Positions 8,603 to 16,043 of a stretch of 64,000 nucleotides of DNA are shown here, in pieces. Made by a program: the position numbers and the translations under genes. The notes under the pieces are model-generated. The model had not been told where the DNA came from. It was given only the letters and a program-made list of their open reading frames with translations, and did not search any database. The stretch is from Streptococcus sp. SN-1. GTDB lineage: Bacteria > Bacillota > Bacilli > Lactobacillales > Streptococcaceae. The stretch spans positions 1,636,001-1,700,000 of the forward strand of contig NZ_AP028929.1 in NCBI RefSeq assembly GCF_041154385.1, read 5' to 3'. How positions within the stretch are numbered: the stretch's first letter is position 1; each line of letters opens with the position of its first letter.

Positions 8603-8628
8603 AAGCCTTGTAAATCAAGGCTTTTTTT
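8603..8628 (+). terminator. intrinsic terminator of the 6S RNA/tRNA-Lys unit
   Basis: AAGCCTTG (8603-8610) and CAAGGCTT (8616-8623) form the stem, followed by a T-run. The same stem recurs at 9609, 12705 and 14082. Confidence 0.85.
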
Positions 8629-8865
8629 GCTTGTCTATAACTGATTTACCCCATCATTTGTCCCACATTTTAAATCTATCTTTTCTTTTTGAATCAAATT
8701 ACATCTTTACAAATAGTGTAAAGCCAGTTACTTTTGCTTTGATTCCATACAATATTTTCATGTAGAGAAGACAAATTTTATCTTCTCTTTTTATTTTCAA
8801 AATAATAAAAACTGATTTTCTTTTCATAAATCAGACTGAAACTTCCAAATTTTCCATTTTGTTTA

Positions 8866-8894
8866 TTGACATTTCCTCTAAAAAGGTGTATAAA
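8866..8894 (+). promoter_or_regulatory. promoter of DUF308 gene
   Basis: TTGACA (8866-8871), 17-bp spacer, TATAAA (8889-8894): near-consensus sigma-A promoter about 45 bp before the start at 8939. The sequence 8640-8865 between the tRNA terminator and this promoter is AT-rich with no gene seen; it contains a ccccatcatttgtccca stretch similar to one at 12572. Confidence 0.75.
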
Positions 8895-8938
8895 ATTTTT
8901 ATTATCAAACTATACTATACTATATAGGGGGTATTGAA

Positions 8939-9454
8939 ATGAAATTTTCTAATCGTTTACTGCTATTCCTTGCAGGAGTTGTTTTTGTCCTTTTAGGACT
9001 TTTCCTATTTACAAACCCAGTAGCTAATCTTGTTGCTTACAGCTGGTGGATTGCATTTGGTTTACTGGTTTCTTCTATAGCAGCTATTTTAGGCTATTTC
9101 TCTGTACCAAAAGAGCTTCGCTCACCAGCTCATCTTTTCCAAGGGATTGTTAATCTTCTCTTAGCTCTTTACCTCGTTGCCTATGGCTTTGTGACGCTGC
9201 CAGTTGTCATTCCAACTATTTTAGGAATTTGGTTAATTGTAGAAGCCATTATAGTTTTCTTTAAAGGCAATCGTCTGGGATTGATTTTCCCTATTATTGG
9301 CAACCATATCATGTGGATAGCGTTGCTTGCATTTTTACTAGGTCTAGTGATTTTGTTCAATCCAGTAGCTACAAGTGTCTTTGTCGTTTATGTCGTTGCC
9401 TTTGCATTTTTAATTGTTGGTTTCACCTATATCCTTGATGCCTTTCGTAAATAA
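8939..9454 (+). CDS. DUF308/HdeD-family membrane protein
   Basis: A 171-residue protein made almost entirely of six hydrophobic helices arranged as repeated pairs (for example FLAGVVFVLLGLFLFTNPVA and LALLAFLLGLVILFNPVA-like). The FxNP-VA motif appears in both halves. This is the HdeD/DUF308 family; E. coli HdeD is linked to acid stress, but the streptococcal role is unknown. The start follows a GGGGG ribosome site (8927-8931). It is flanked on both sides by tRNA-Lys genes, suggesting that it arrived by recombination at the tRNA. Confidence 0.8.
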   Translation: MKFSNRLLLFLAGVVFVLLGLFLFTNPVANLVAYSWWIAFGLLVSSIAAILGYFSVPKELRSPAHLFQGIVNLLLALYLVAYGFVTLPVVIPTILGIWLIVEAIIVFFKGNRLGLIFPIIGNHIMWIALLAFLLGLVILFNPVATSVFVVYVVAFAFLIVGFTYILDAFRK

Positions 9455-9516
9455 TCTAGCTGCCATTTTGGGCATATTAAAATAGCTGGGAAGTTACATT
9501 CTCAGCTTTTTCTGTT

Positions 9517-9589
9517 GCCTCCTTAGCTCAGTTGGTAGAGCAGTAGACTCTTAAGCTATGGGGCGCAGGTTCGAGCCCTGCAGGGGGCA
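9517..9589 (+). tRNA. second tRNA-Lys (CTT), possibly degenerate
   Basis: Cloverleaf as in the first tRNA-Lys: acceptor GCCTCCT/AGGGGGC, loop CTCTTAA (anticodon CTT), discriminator A. The anticodon stem GTAGA/GCTAT has an A-G mismatch next to the loop and a G-T pair at the outer end, and the variable region is GGGGC. No obvious promoter lies between the DUF308 stop and this gene, so it is probably read with that gene. It is likely a diverged duplicate. Confidence 0.75.
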
Positions 9590-9608
9590 CATCTAAATCA
9601 ACAGAAAT

Positions 9609-9633
9609 AAGCCTTGAAACCAAGGCTTTTTTT
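9609..9633 (+). terminator. terminator after second tRNA-Lys
   Basis: AAGCCTTG (9609-9616), loop aaac, CAAGGCTT (9621-9628), T-run. It is nearly identical to the terminator after the first tRNA-Lys. Confidence 0.8.
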
Positions 9634-9729
9634 AACGTCTAATAGCTTTTTGTAGAAAAGTATTTAAAAATAAAAGAGAAGAGAATCTCTCACTCTCTTC
9701 TCAGTATATCTTATTAAATTTAGTTTTTC

Positions 9730-10818
9730 TTAATCTAGCTGATTTTCCTTTGCAACGACAAATTCCTTAACCAATCGATAGATAACAGCAAATATCGGTG
9801 TAAAGAATATCATCCCAAGTAAGCCAAAGAGATTGCCTCCAATACTAGCAGCCGCAAGCGTGAAAATAGCTGGCAAACCAATAGACTGACCTACAACTCT
9901 AGGATAAATAAGGTTTCCTTCAATCAGCTGTATAACTTGATATAGAAGAAGAGAAAGTAAGGCTTGAGTAGGACTCACTGTGAAGATAAAAATCGCTCCC
10001 ACAACACAAGCAATCATAGGCCCTACATAAGGAATGAACGATAGCACTCCTGCAAAGATACCTGTCATTACTCCATAGGGTATCCCAAACACGCTGTAAC
10101 CAACCGCTATCATAACTCCTATGATAACTGCTTCAATCAGCTGACTCATCAAAAATTGGTCATAAGTCTCTAGTGCTACTTGTCCAATGTAAGTCAACTT
10201 TATCACCACCTTCTCTGGAAGAAAAACTTTTAGAAGTCGACTCGTCATCGCTGCCAAATGTTCCTTACTGGATAAAAATAAAAAGGTGAAGACTATAATC
10301 AAAAAGGCATTCATCAAACTTGAAAAAATATTGCCGATATTACTAGTCAGACCTGATAAAAAACCTATCAAAGCTTGGCTAATAGAACTAGATTGTCCCT
10401 GTATGCCTGATACGATAGTTGACAACATGTCTTTGGTTACAAATTCCGAGCTGCCTAGAAATTTCCCAAGTTGAGTAAGGACTGTTGAAAGGACTGTTCC
10501 CAGCTGACTAATAGTCTGAGCTAGGGTTGGCAGCACCAAAACCAAAAGAGCAATCACGATTAAGATAAGAGCTAGGAAAACAAGTACCATGGCAATCGGA
10601 CGACGCAACTCTGCCTTTACCTTCAATTTAACTAAGTACTGTTCAATTTTTTTCATAGGAACATTAAGCACAAAAGCAATAACAGCACCATAAATCAAGG
10701 TTGATATTACATCAAAGAGAGAGATTGCTCCTGATATAAAGCTCGATGCATTCAGAATTACAAGAGCAACCAGCCCTATAAAAAGTATTAACGGGGTGTA
10801 TTTTTTTACTAAGTTCAT
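9730..10818 (-). CDS. AI-2E family transporter (PerM-like permease)
   Basis: A 362-residue polytopic membrane protein of the AI-2E/PerM family, with about seven or eight hydrophobic segments. The C-terminal family pattern GIPYGVMTGIFAGVLSFIPY, VGPMIACVVGAI and LIEGNLIYPRVVGQSIGL is clear. Characterised homologs export AI-2 or act as Na+/H+ antiporters; the substrate here is not known. Good ribosome site AAGGAG before the ATG. It starts about 9 bp after the gene at 10828-12117 and forms an operon with it. Confidence 0.88.
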   Translation of the reverse strand: MNLVKKYTPLILFIGLVALVILNASSFISGAISLFDVISTLIYGAVIAFVLNVPMKKIEQYLVKLKVKAELRRPIAMVLVFLALILIVIALLVLVLPTLAQTISQLGTVLSTVLTQLGKFLGSSEFVTKDMLSTIVSGIQGQSSSISQALIGFLSGLTSNIGNIFSSLMNAFLIIVFTFLFLSSKEHLAAMTSRLLKVFLPEKVVIKLTYIGQVALETYDQFLMSQLIEAVIIGVMIAVGYSVFGIPYGVMTGIFAGVLSFIPYVGPMIACVVGAIFIFTVSPTQALLSLLLYQVIQLIEGNLIYPRVVGQSIGLPAIFTLAAASIGGNLFGLLGMIFFTPIFAVIYRLVKEFVVAKENQLD

Positions 10819-10827
10819 AAATTCTCC

Positions 10828-12117
10828 TTAATAAACATGTTTAGATACGACTATACTATTTGGTTTTTCAAACTCTCGATTAAGGTAGGCTTGGTAAGTT
10901 CCTGGAGCGATAAATCCTTTGGGTGAGAGGATATCGGTGCCAGCCTGACCGACTATGGTATCAGCCAAGAGCACACAGTTTGTAGATAAGACAAAGTAGG
11001 ATTTAAACTTAGATTTGATAAATTTATAAAGTTCCCCATCTGTCTCATGTCTGATTTTATAAGCGTAGGTGTAGTCTTCCTTACCATCACCTGTCATGAT
11101 TTTATCTGCACTTGGCTCCCATGGAATCGTCAGTTGTTTCAATTCAGCCAACTTTTTCTGAACTGCTTTTTCCATTTCAGGCGTCAAATCTATCCCATAA
11201 CCAAAAAGCGTTTTTTGACTCTCACGTTTACATAGGTCAATGTACTTGTCACGATCACAGAAATATAAGACACCATCTCCTACCATGCCAAATAAGGTCT
11301 CAGAAGACGGATCATAGTTGCCATAAGAAATAACACGGCCTTGATAGCAGATATCCACATGACCAATTGCCGAAAACAGAGAGGTCTCAGCTGTATGAAC
11401 AAAAATTTCTAGCTCTGCTGTCTTACCAGACTTCACTATTCCAAGATGGATATCCTCTCTCTCATCAGCATTTTCCTGCATGAATTTGTTAATTTTTGCT
11501 AAAGTTCTTGCAGGGATGAGAGCGGCTAGGACAATAGGTAAGCTCATTCTTACACGACGTTTGAGATGGTTTTTCCCAATTTCCTCCTCAAACAAGAAAC
11601 CATCACGGATATTGGACACACCATAAAGGAAAAAATAAGCCCCTAATACAAAGAGTTGAAAGACAGAATTTCCTGTAGAGGACAAAAGACTAGTCCCACC
11701 AAGAAAAACTAGTACGAGTCCATCTAGTAAGAGACGAAAACGAGGTCGAATTTTGTTTTTGCGGTAGAGAACATAGGTGACAAGGTTAATACTAGCATGA
11801 AAAATCTGATAAACTCCAATCACAAGAGCCAAAATATAAATCGGCACATCCGTCGCAAGATTGGAGCCAAGCAAATATCCCAGCACTAACAATTTAACCA
11901 GTGCAACTCCCAAGGTGTCCGTTGACTGACTTTTTTTGAAAATACGTAATACTAAATCTAAGACCGTTGCTATCCAAGCTAAAAACAGAACCAGTCGAAT
12001 AACCTTTACTGGCAACCAAGTCCCCGTGACCATCAAGATGAGACCTAGCAGAACAAACAAGAACCCCTGAGCAAGTAATTTCTTACCTGTCAGACCTAAA
12101 GATAGAATTTTCGCCAT
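10828..12117 (-). CDS. membrane protein fused to a permuted papain-like (NlpC-like) domain, proposed
   Basis: A 429-residue two-part protein. Residues 1-190 are six hydrophobic helices in DUF308/HdeD style (AQGFLFVLLGLILMVTGTWL). Residues 200-429 are soluble. This half contains SAIGHVDICYQGRVISYGNYD and, near the C-terminus, STNCVLLADTIVG. The order His first, Cys later is what permuted NlpC/papain-like folds show; this is my inference, not a sure family match. The ATG at 12117 is preceded by GAAAGG; an in-frame TTG six codons upstream is less likely. It is co-transcribed with the AI-2E permease. Function unknown. Confidence 0.6.
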   Translation of the reverse strand: MAKILSLGLTGKKLLAQGFLFVLLGLILMVTGTWLPVKVIRLVLFLAWIATVLDLVLRIFKKSQSTDTLGVALVKLLVLGYLLGSNLATDVPIYILALVIGVYQIFHASINLVTYVLYRKNKIRPRFRLLLDGLVLVFLGGTSLLSSTGNSVFQLFVLGAYFFLYGVSNIRDGFLFEEEIGKNHLKRRVRMSLPIVLAALIPARTLAKINKFMQENADEREDIHLGIVKSGKTAELEIFVHTAETSLFSAIGHVDICYQGRVISYGNYDPSSETLFGMVGDGVLYFCDRDKYIDLCKRESQKTLFGYGIDLTPEMEKAVQKKLAELKQLTIPWEPSADKIMTGDGKEDYTYAYKIRHETDGELYKFIKSKFKSYFVLSTNCVLLADTIVGQAGTDILSPKGFIAPGTYQAYLNREFEKPNSIVVSKHVY

Positions 12118-12540
12118 ATAAAAACCTTTCAACAATAAAAATTAAACACTCCGATTAAACTGACTAGTAAATAGCCAACACTACAAACAGCCTGTGCCAG
12201 CAACATATGGTGACTAGAAATGACTGTAATAATGTCACCATCTTGTCTTATGCACTTCTAAAATTTGTTATATTGATTAGAAACCAGAGCTTATAAAAAC
12301 TAGCTAAACTCGAGAGATAGACACAATTGCGACGAAAAAATGTATAACCAATTCAACTTGTTAAGGTAAGAAAGCATTATTTCCAATCTATTAATTATTC
12401 ATCTATTACCTATTATGACACAATATTCCCTATAGTTCAACTTTTTACTTGTTTTTATATTACACGGACTAAAAAGTTTTCAACAGTTGATTGCATTTGT
12501 TTTAATAAGTTTTAACCTTTCTTGGTTAGATAAAAAAAGA
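12118..12540. other. gene-free AT-rich stretch
   Basis: I see no gene of meaningful length, no RNA gene and no clear repeat. It must contain the promoter of the 10828-12117 gene near its left end. The right part leads into the hairpin at 12541 and the tRNA remnant at 12672, so it may be decayed mobile-element sequence. Confidence 0.5.
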
Positions 12541-12571
12541 ACCATACAGTTTAGAATCTGTATGGTTTTTG
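12541..12571 (+). terminator. intrinsic terminator hairpin
   Basis: ACCATACAG (12541-12549) and CTGTATGGT (12558-12566) are perfect 9-bp arms followed by TTTTT. No intact gene precedes it on the plus strand, so it probably belonged to a gene now lost. Confidence 0.65.
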
Positions 12572-12671
12572 CCCCACTTTTGTCCCATTTTTAAATCATG
12601 ACATTGAAAATACCTAAAATCACTTATATTTCAATATTTTTAATTGCTCTCAATATGAAAGTCCTTTCCAA

Positions 12672-12725
12672 ATCCCTGTAGGGGGCATCTAAATCAACAG
12701 GAAAAAGCCTTGGAATCAAGGCTTT
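12672..12725 (+). repeat. tRNA-Lys 3'-end remnant plus terminator
   Basis: The T-arm half and acceptor end of tRNA-Lys (ATCCCTGTAGGGGGCATCT), plus the downstream terminator stem AAGCCTTG (12705-12712)/CAAGGCTT (12717-12724), repeat the sequence at 8569-8628 almost exactly. The 5' half of the tRNA is absent. This is what a duplicated tRNA-end attachment site looks like. Confidence 0.8.
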
Positions 12726-12771
12726 TTTGTGTAGTCTTAGCACTAAAAAACGATAGAAAAAACACCCCTTC

Positions 12772-12826
12772 TGAACTGCACCCCAAAAGTTAGACAGAAA
12801 AAACCTAACTTTTGTGGCGCAGTTCA
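12772..12826. mobile_element. two fused insertion-sequence ends (mini element)
   Basis: Two 22-bp arms, 12772-12793 (TGAACTGCACCCCAAAAGTT...) and 12805-12826 (...TTTTGTGGCGCAGTTCA), form an inverted repeat with two mismatches and an 11-bp spacer. The sequence resembles the termini of IS3-family elements common in streptococci. No transposase lies between them, so this is an internal-deletion relic or a MITE. Confidence 0.65.
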
Positions 12827-12917
12827 TTCGCGTCACATGAAGTTATTTAAGCATCTCTTTTTTTATTACCATTTTCTGTTATAATAAATTGTACTTCTAA
12901 AATAGAAAGGTCTTAAG

Positions 12918-14063
12918 ATGACAACTCTTGTTAAACATAAACGTGTAAATTATTCAGAACTTTTTTATGATCTAGTTTTTGTTTTTGCGATTTCAAAAGT
13001 AACTGCTTTAATTCACCATCTTCATAACGGTATTTTGACTTGGAATTCTTTGCTTGATTTTTTCATGTCTGTCTTGCTTCTCATCAATGCCTGGATGATT
13101 CAAACCGTTTATACAAATCGCTATGGAAAGAACTCTTTATTTAACATGCTAATCATGTTTATCAATATGGGACTTTTACTCTTTATATCCAATTTGATTA
13201 AAGATGATTGGCAACAATATTTTCATTATGTCTGTTGGGCTATTGGTACATTAACCCTTACCTTATTTTTTCAATATTTGGTTGAGTTTTTTAAAAAATC
13301 AACCGATAATGTTCATAGGGAAAGTATCAAAGGTTTTCTATGGATAACAGGTCTACGAAGTTTAGAAATCTATCTAGCAGCTCTTCTTCCTATTTACATT
13401 GGAGTCTATATCCTTTATGCTAGTATTCTGCTAACATTTATTACGCCAATTACCTCGATTAGTAAAGATGATCATTTCCAGATAGTTCTCCCCCATTTAA
13501 TCGAGCGCATCTCCCTTCTTGTCATTATTACGTTTGGAGAGATGATTATGGGGCTAGTTAACTTCTTTACAATCGAGAATTTCTCGATTTATTCGGTTCT
13601 TTATTTCATTATTATGCTTTCTCTGTTCTTGTTTTATTTTGTTCAATTCGACCATGCTATTGATGAAGAATCTAATCAAAAGGGACTATTTCTAATTTAC
13701 AGTCACTATCCTATTTTCATTGGACTTCTTATGATGACCGTTTCGATGAGTTTTCTTCTGAATCCTGAAACTAATCTTCTCTTTGCAACCAGCTTCTTTT
13801 ATATCGGAATTGGCCTCTTCCAAGCTGCTGTCCTAGCAAATGGGCCCTATAACAAACACTATCTTCGCTATTCGAAAAGTTACTACTGTGTCCAAGCTAC
13901 ACTCTATCTGGCTGCCTTGATTCTCTCTTTAATCTTTGCTTCTAATCCTATAATAGTAGTAAGTATTACAACCATTTTAGCTCTAGCTATAGCTATTCAT
14001 TCTATTTATTTTTATATGACACAGACTAAAAAACATTCCACACCTTACTGGGAGTTGTTTTAA
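12918..14063 (+). CDS. ltrA: low temperature requirement protein A (LtrA) family membrane protein
   Basis: A 381-residue protein with about ten to twelve transmembrane segments. The N-terminal VNYSELFYDLVFVFAISKVT and central LIERISLLVIITFGEMIMG are the two LtrA family signatures (YSELFYDLVFV and the ERxxLxxIIxxGE motif). First described in Listeria as needed for growth in the cold; the biochemical role is not established. Its promoter has an extended -10 TGTTATAAT (TATAAT at 12880-12885), and the ribosome site is GAAAGG. Confidence 0.88.
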   Translation: MTTLVKHKRVNYSELFYDLVFVFAISKVTALIHHLHNGILTWNSLLDFFMSVLLLINAWMIQTVYTNRYGKNSLFNMLIMFINMGLLLFISNLIKDDWQQYFHYVCWAIGTLTLTLFFQYLVEFFKKSTDNVHRESIKGFLWITGLRSLEIYLAALLPIYIGVYILYASILLTFITPITSISKDDHFQIVLPHLIERISLLVIITFGEMIMGLVNFFTIENFSIYSVLYFIIMLSLFLFYFVQFDHAIDEESNQKGLFLIYSHYPIFIGLLMMTVSMSFLLNPETNLLFATSFFYIGIGLFQAAVLANGPYNKHYLRYSKSYYCVQATLYLAALILSLIFASNPIIVVSITTILALAIAIHSIYFYMTQTKKHSTPYWELF

Positions 14064-14081
14064 TGAGTTTATAACATAAAA

Positions 14082-14106
14082 AAGCCTTGGAACCAAGGCT
14101 TTTTTG
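14082..14106 (+). terminator. terminator of ltrA-like gene
   Basis: AAGCCTTGG (14082-14090)/CCAAGGCTT (14093-14101) followed by T-run; the fourth copy of the AAGCCTTG-type stem within 5.5 kb. It also lies just after the convergent GNAT gene. Confidence 0.85.
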
Positions 14107-14110
14107 CTTT

Positions 14111-14566
14111 CTATCTAAACTTTTTCATGATGTATTTTCGTACAGGTGCTTCAACCACTTGAACGATTTCAAATCCTTCTTTTTGATAAAGGTGCTGGGC
14201 TGCTTGATTTGCTTCGAGGACATTTAAAGAAATACTACCTATGTCTCCATTTTCAAAGATCAAACTAACAAATTTCCTTAAAGCCTGGCTACCTAAGCCT
14301 TGCCCCTGTTTCTGGGGGTTGATAAAAAATCTCCCGATATGAAGATTGCTGTTTTCTTGCCTGATTTTCTGGATAAGCCCCACAAACTCTCGTCCATCAA
14401 AGATAGAAAAGATTCCTTCCAAATCTTGCAAGACTTGAATGGTTAAGGGAAAAGGAATCATTGTTCCCATCCATTGTTCTTGAAAGGATTTGCCAAGGGA
14501 GTTGGACCATTGGCATACGAGCTGAGCGTTTTCTGTACTTACCTTTTCTTCAAAACGAATTGTCAT
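14111..14566 (-). CDS. GNAT-family N-acetyltransferase
   Basis: A 151-residue GNAT acetyltransferase. The acetyl-CoA-binding motif is QKQGQGLGSQALRKFV (Q/R-x-x-G-x-G/A), preceded by the beta strand LHIGRFFINP and followed by ISLNVLEANQAAQHLYQKEGF, the usual end of the fold. It probably acetylates an amine or amino-acid-like small molecule; the substrate is unknown. It is transcribed away from the prepilin peptidase gene. Confidence 0.88.
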   Translation of the reverse strand: MTIRFEEKVSTENAQLVCQWSNSLGKSFQEQWMGTMIPFPLTIQVLQDLEGIFSIFDGREFVGLIQKIRQENSNLHIGRFFINPQKQGQGLGSQALRKFVSLIFENGDIGSISLNVLEANQAAQHLYQKEGFEIVQVVEAPVRKYIMKKFR

Positions 14567-14620
14567 CTTTTCCTCACCATCTTATCTATGTTTCTTTATT
14601 ATACTACTTCTCCTATTTTT

Positions 14621-14628
14621 TACGAATA
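14621..14628 (+). promoter_or_regulatory. ComX (SigX) cin-box of prepilin peptidase gene
   Basis: TACGAATA preceded by a T-rich stretch is the exact late-competence cin-box consensus recognised by the alternative sigma factor ComX. It ends 7 bp before the ATG at 14636, so transcription would start at or just before the start codon. Confidence 0.9.
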
Positions 14629-14635
14629 AATAAGT

Positions 14636-15295
14636 ATGATTGATATTTATTTTTTTCTTGTCGGGAGCATTCTCGCTTCCTTTCTTGGTTTGGTCATTGA
14701 CCGTTTTCCAGAGCAATCCATTATCCAACCTGCTAGTCACTGCGATTCCTGTCAGACTCGCTTGTGCACCTTAGATTTGATTCCGATTCTGTCACAGGTC
14801 TTCAATCGCTTTCACTGTCGCTACTGCAAGTCTCCTTATCCCTTCTGGTATGCCCTTTTTGAACTAGGTTTAGGCCTCCTCTTTCTGGCTTGGTCTTGGG
14901 GATTACTTTCCTTGGGACAAGTCATCCTAATCACCACTGGTTTGACCTTAGGCATCTACGATTTGCGCCATCAGGAATACCCCTTACTGGTCTGGATTGT
15001 CTTTCATCTACTCCTAATGGTCTGGTCTAGCTGGAATCTGGTCATGGTCTTCTTCCTTGTTCTCGGAATTTTGGCTCATTTTATCGATATCCGCATGGGT
15101 GCAGGAGATTTCCTCTTTCTGGCTTCTTGTGCCCTCGTCTTTAGCGCAACCGAATTACTCATCTTGATTCAGTTTGCTTCTGCTACGGGGATTCTTTCCT
15201 TTCTCCTGCAAAAGAAAAAGGAAAGACTTCCTTTCGTGCCTTTCCTCTTGCTCGCTGCTTGTGTGATTATTTTTGGTAAGCTACTGCTTGTTTGA
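14636..15295 (+). CDS. cclA: type IV prepilin peptidase for the competence pilus
   Basis: A 219-residue A24 prepilin peptidase that cleaves, and usually N-methylates, ComG-type pseudopilins for DNA uptake. The cytoplasmic zinc site is CDSC (36-39) and CRYC (61-64). The two catalytic aspartates are D109 ([11 protein letters not shown]) and D158 (RMGAGDF). Seven or so hydrophobic segments follow. Its only promoter signal is the cin-box, so it is made during competence. No Shine-Dalgarno sequence is visible. The last 29 bp overlap the end of convergent trpA. Confidence 0.95.
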   Translation: MIDIYFFLVGSILASFLGLVIDRFPEQSIIQPASHCDSCQTRLCTLDLIPILSQVFNRFHCRYCKSPYPFWYALFELGLGLLFLAWSWGLLSLGQVILITTGLTLGIYDLRHQEYPLLVWIVFHLLLMVWSSWNLVMVFFLVLGILAHFIDIRMGAGDFLFLASCALVFSATELLILIQFASATGILSFLLQKKKERLPFVPFLLLAACVIIFGKLLLV

Positions 15296-16043
15296 TAAAG
15301 TCCTGAATCGGCTCTCCTTGGTGGAGAGCTTTTACAATTTTCGAACCAACGATAACACCATCTGACACAGCATTGAAGCGTTCTACATCGGCTTGACTAG
15401 ATACCCCAAAACCTGTCAAGACTGGAATGTCAGCCACTTGATGCAATTGTGCCAAATGCTTGTCTAAATCTGCTCGGTAATTGCCTGATTTCCCTGTCAC
15501 TCCATTGATGGCAACGGCATAGACAAAGCCCTCCGCCCCTTCAATCAACTCCTTCTGGCGCTCAATCCCTGTCGTCAAACTAACTAGGGAAATCAAAGCG
15601 ATGTCTGTATCTGCCAAAAATGGCTCTACAAAATTGGCATGCTCATGAGGCAGGTCTGGGATAATCAAGCCTTTAACTGCTGTATCTGCCAAATCTTTGA
15701 CAAAGTTCTCCACACCGTACTGAAAGAGAGGGTTGAAGTAGGTCATGATAACAAGTGGCACCTCTGTTTGAACAGTTTTCAAGGTTTCAACCAAAGCTTG
15801 TGTCGAAGTCCCATGAGCTAGACTGCGCAAACCAGCTTCTTCGATAACAGGTCCATCTGCGACAGGGTCTGAAAAGGGAATACCCACTTCAATGGCAGAA
15901 ACACCCAAATCTTCTAAAAAGTGGATTGTTTCAGCGAGTCCATCCAAACCTTTCTCGTGGTCTCCAGCCATGATGTAGGGAACGAAAATTCCTTTTCCAG
16001 CTGCTTTTATAGCATTTAATTTTTCTGTTAATGTCTTAGGCAT
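15267..16043 (-). CDS. trpA: tryptophan synthase alpha subunit
   Basis: A 258-residue TIM barrel that splits indole-3-glycerol phosphate into indole and glyceraldehyde-3-phosphate, passing indole to TrpB. Visible are [20 protein letters not shown] (catalytic Glu and Asp region), LIIPDLPHE, and [10 protein letters not shown] with GVIVGSKIV for phosphate binding. I start it at MPKTLTEKL (16043), overlapping the trpB stop by 8 bp; a longer frame to 16130 lies inside trpB. It is the last gene of the trp operon. Confidence 0.96.
   Translation of the reverse strand: MPKTLTEKLNAIKAAGKGIFVPYIMAGDHEKGLDGLAETIHFLEDLGVSAIEVGIPFSDPVADGPVIEEAGLRSLAHGTSTQALVETLKTVQTEVPLVIMTYFNPLFQYGVENFVKDLADTAVKGLIIPDLPHEHANFVEPFLADTDIALISLVSLTTGIERQKELIEGAEGFVYAVAINGVTGKSGNYRADLDKHLAQLHQVADIPVLTGFGVSSQADVERFNAVSDGVIVGSKIVKALHQGEPIQDFIKQAVAYQK

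Noticed and set aside
8584..12671. Intact prophage or integrative element at tRNA-Lys
   Set aside because: No integrase, excisionase or phage structural gene is present; only the repeated tRNA ends remain.
12624..12836. Minus-strand ORF of 70 codons
   Set aside because: It runs across the tRNA-Lys remnant, a terminator and IS ends, so it is a chance frame.
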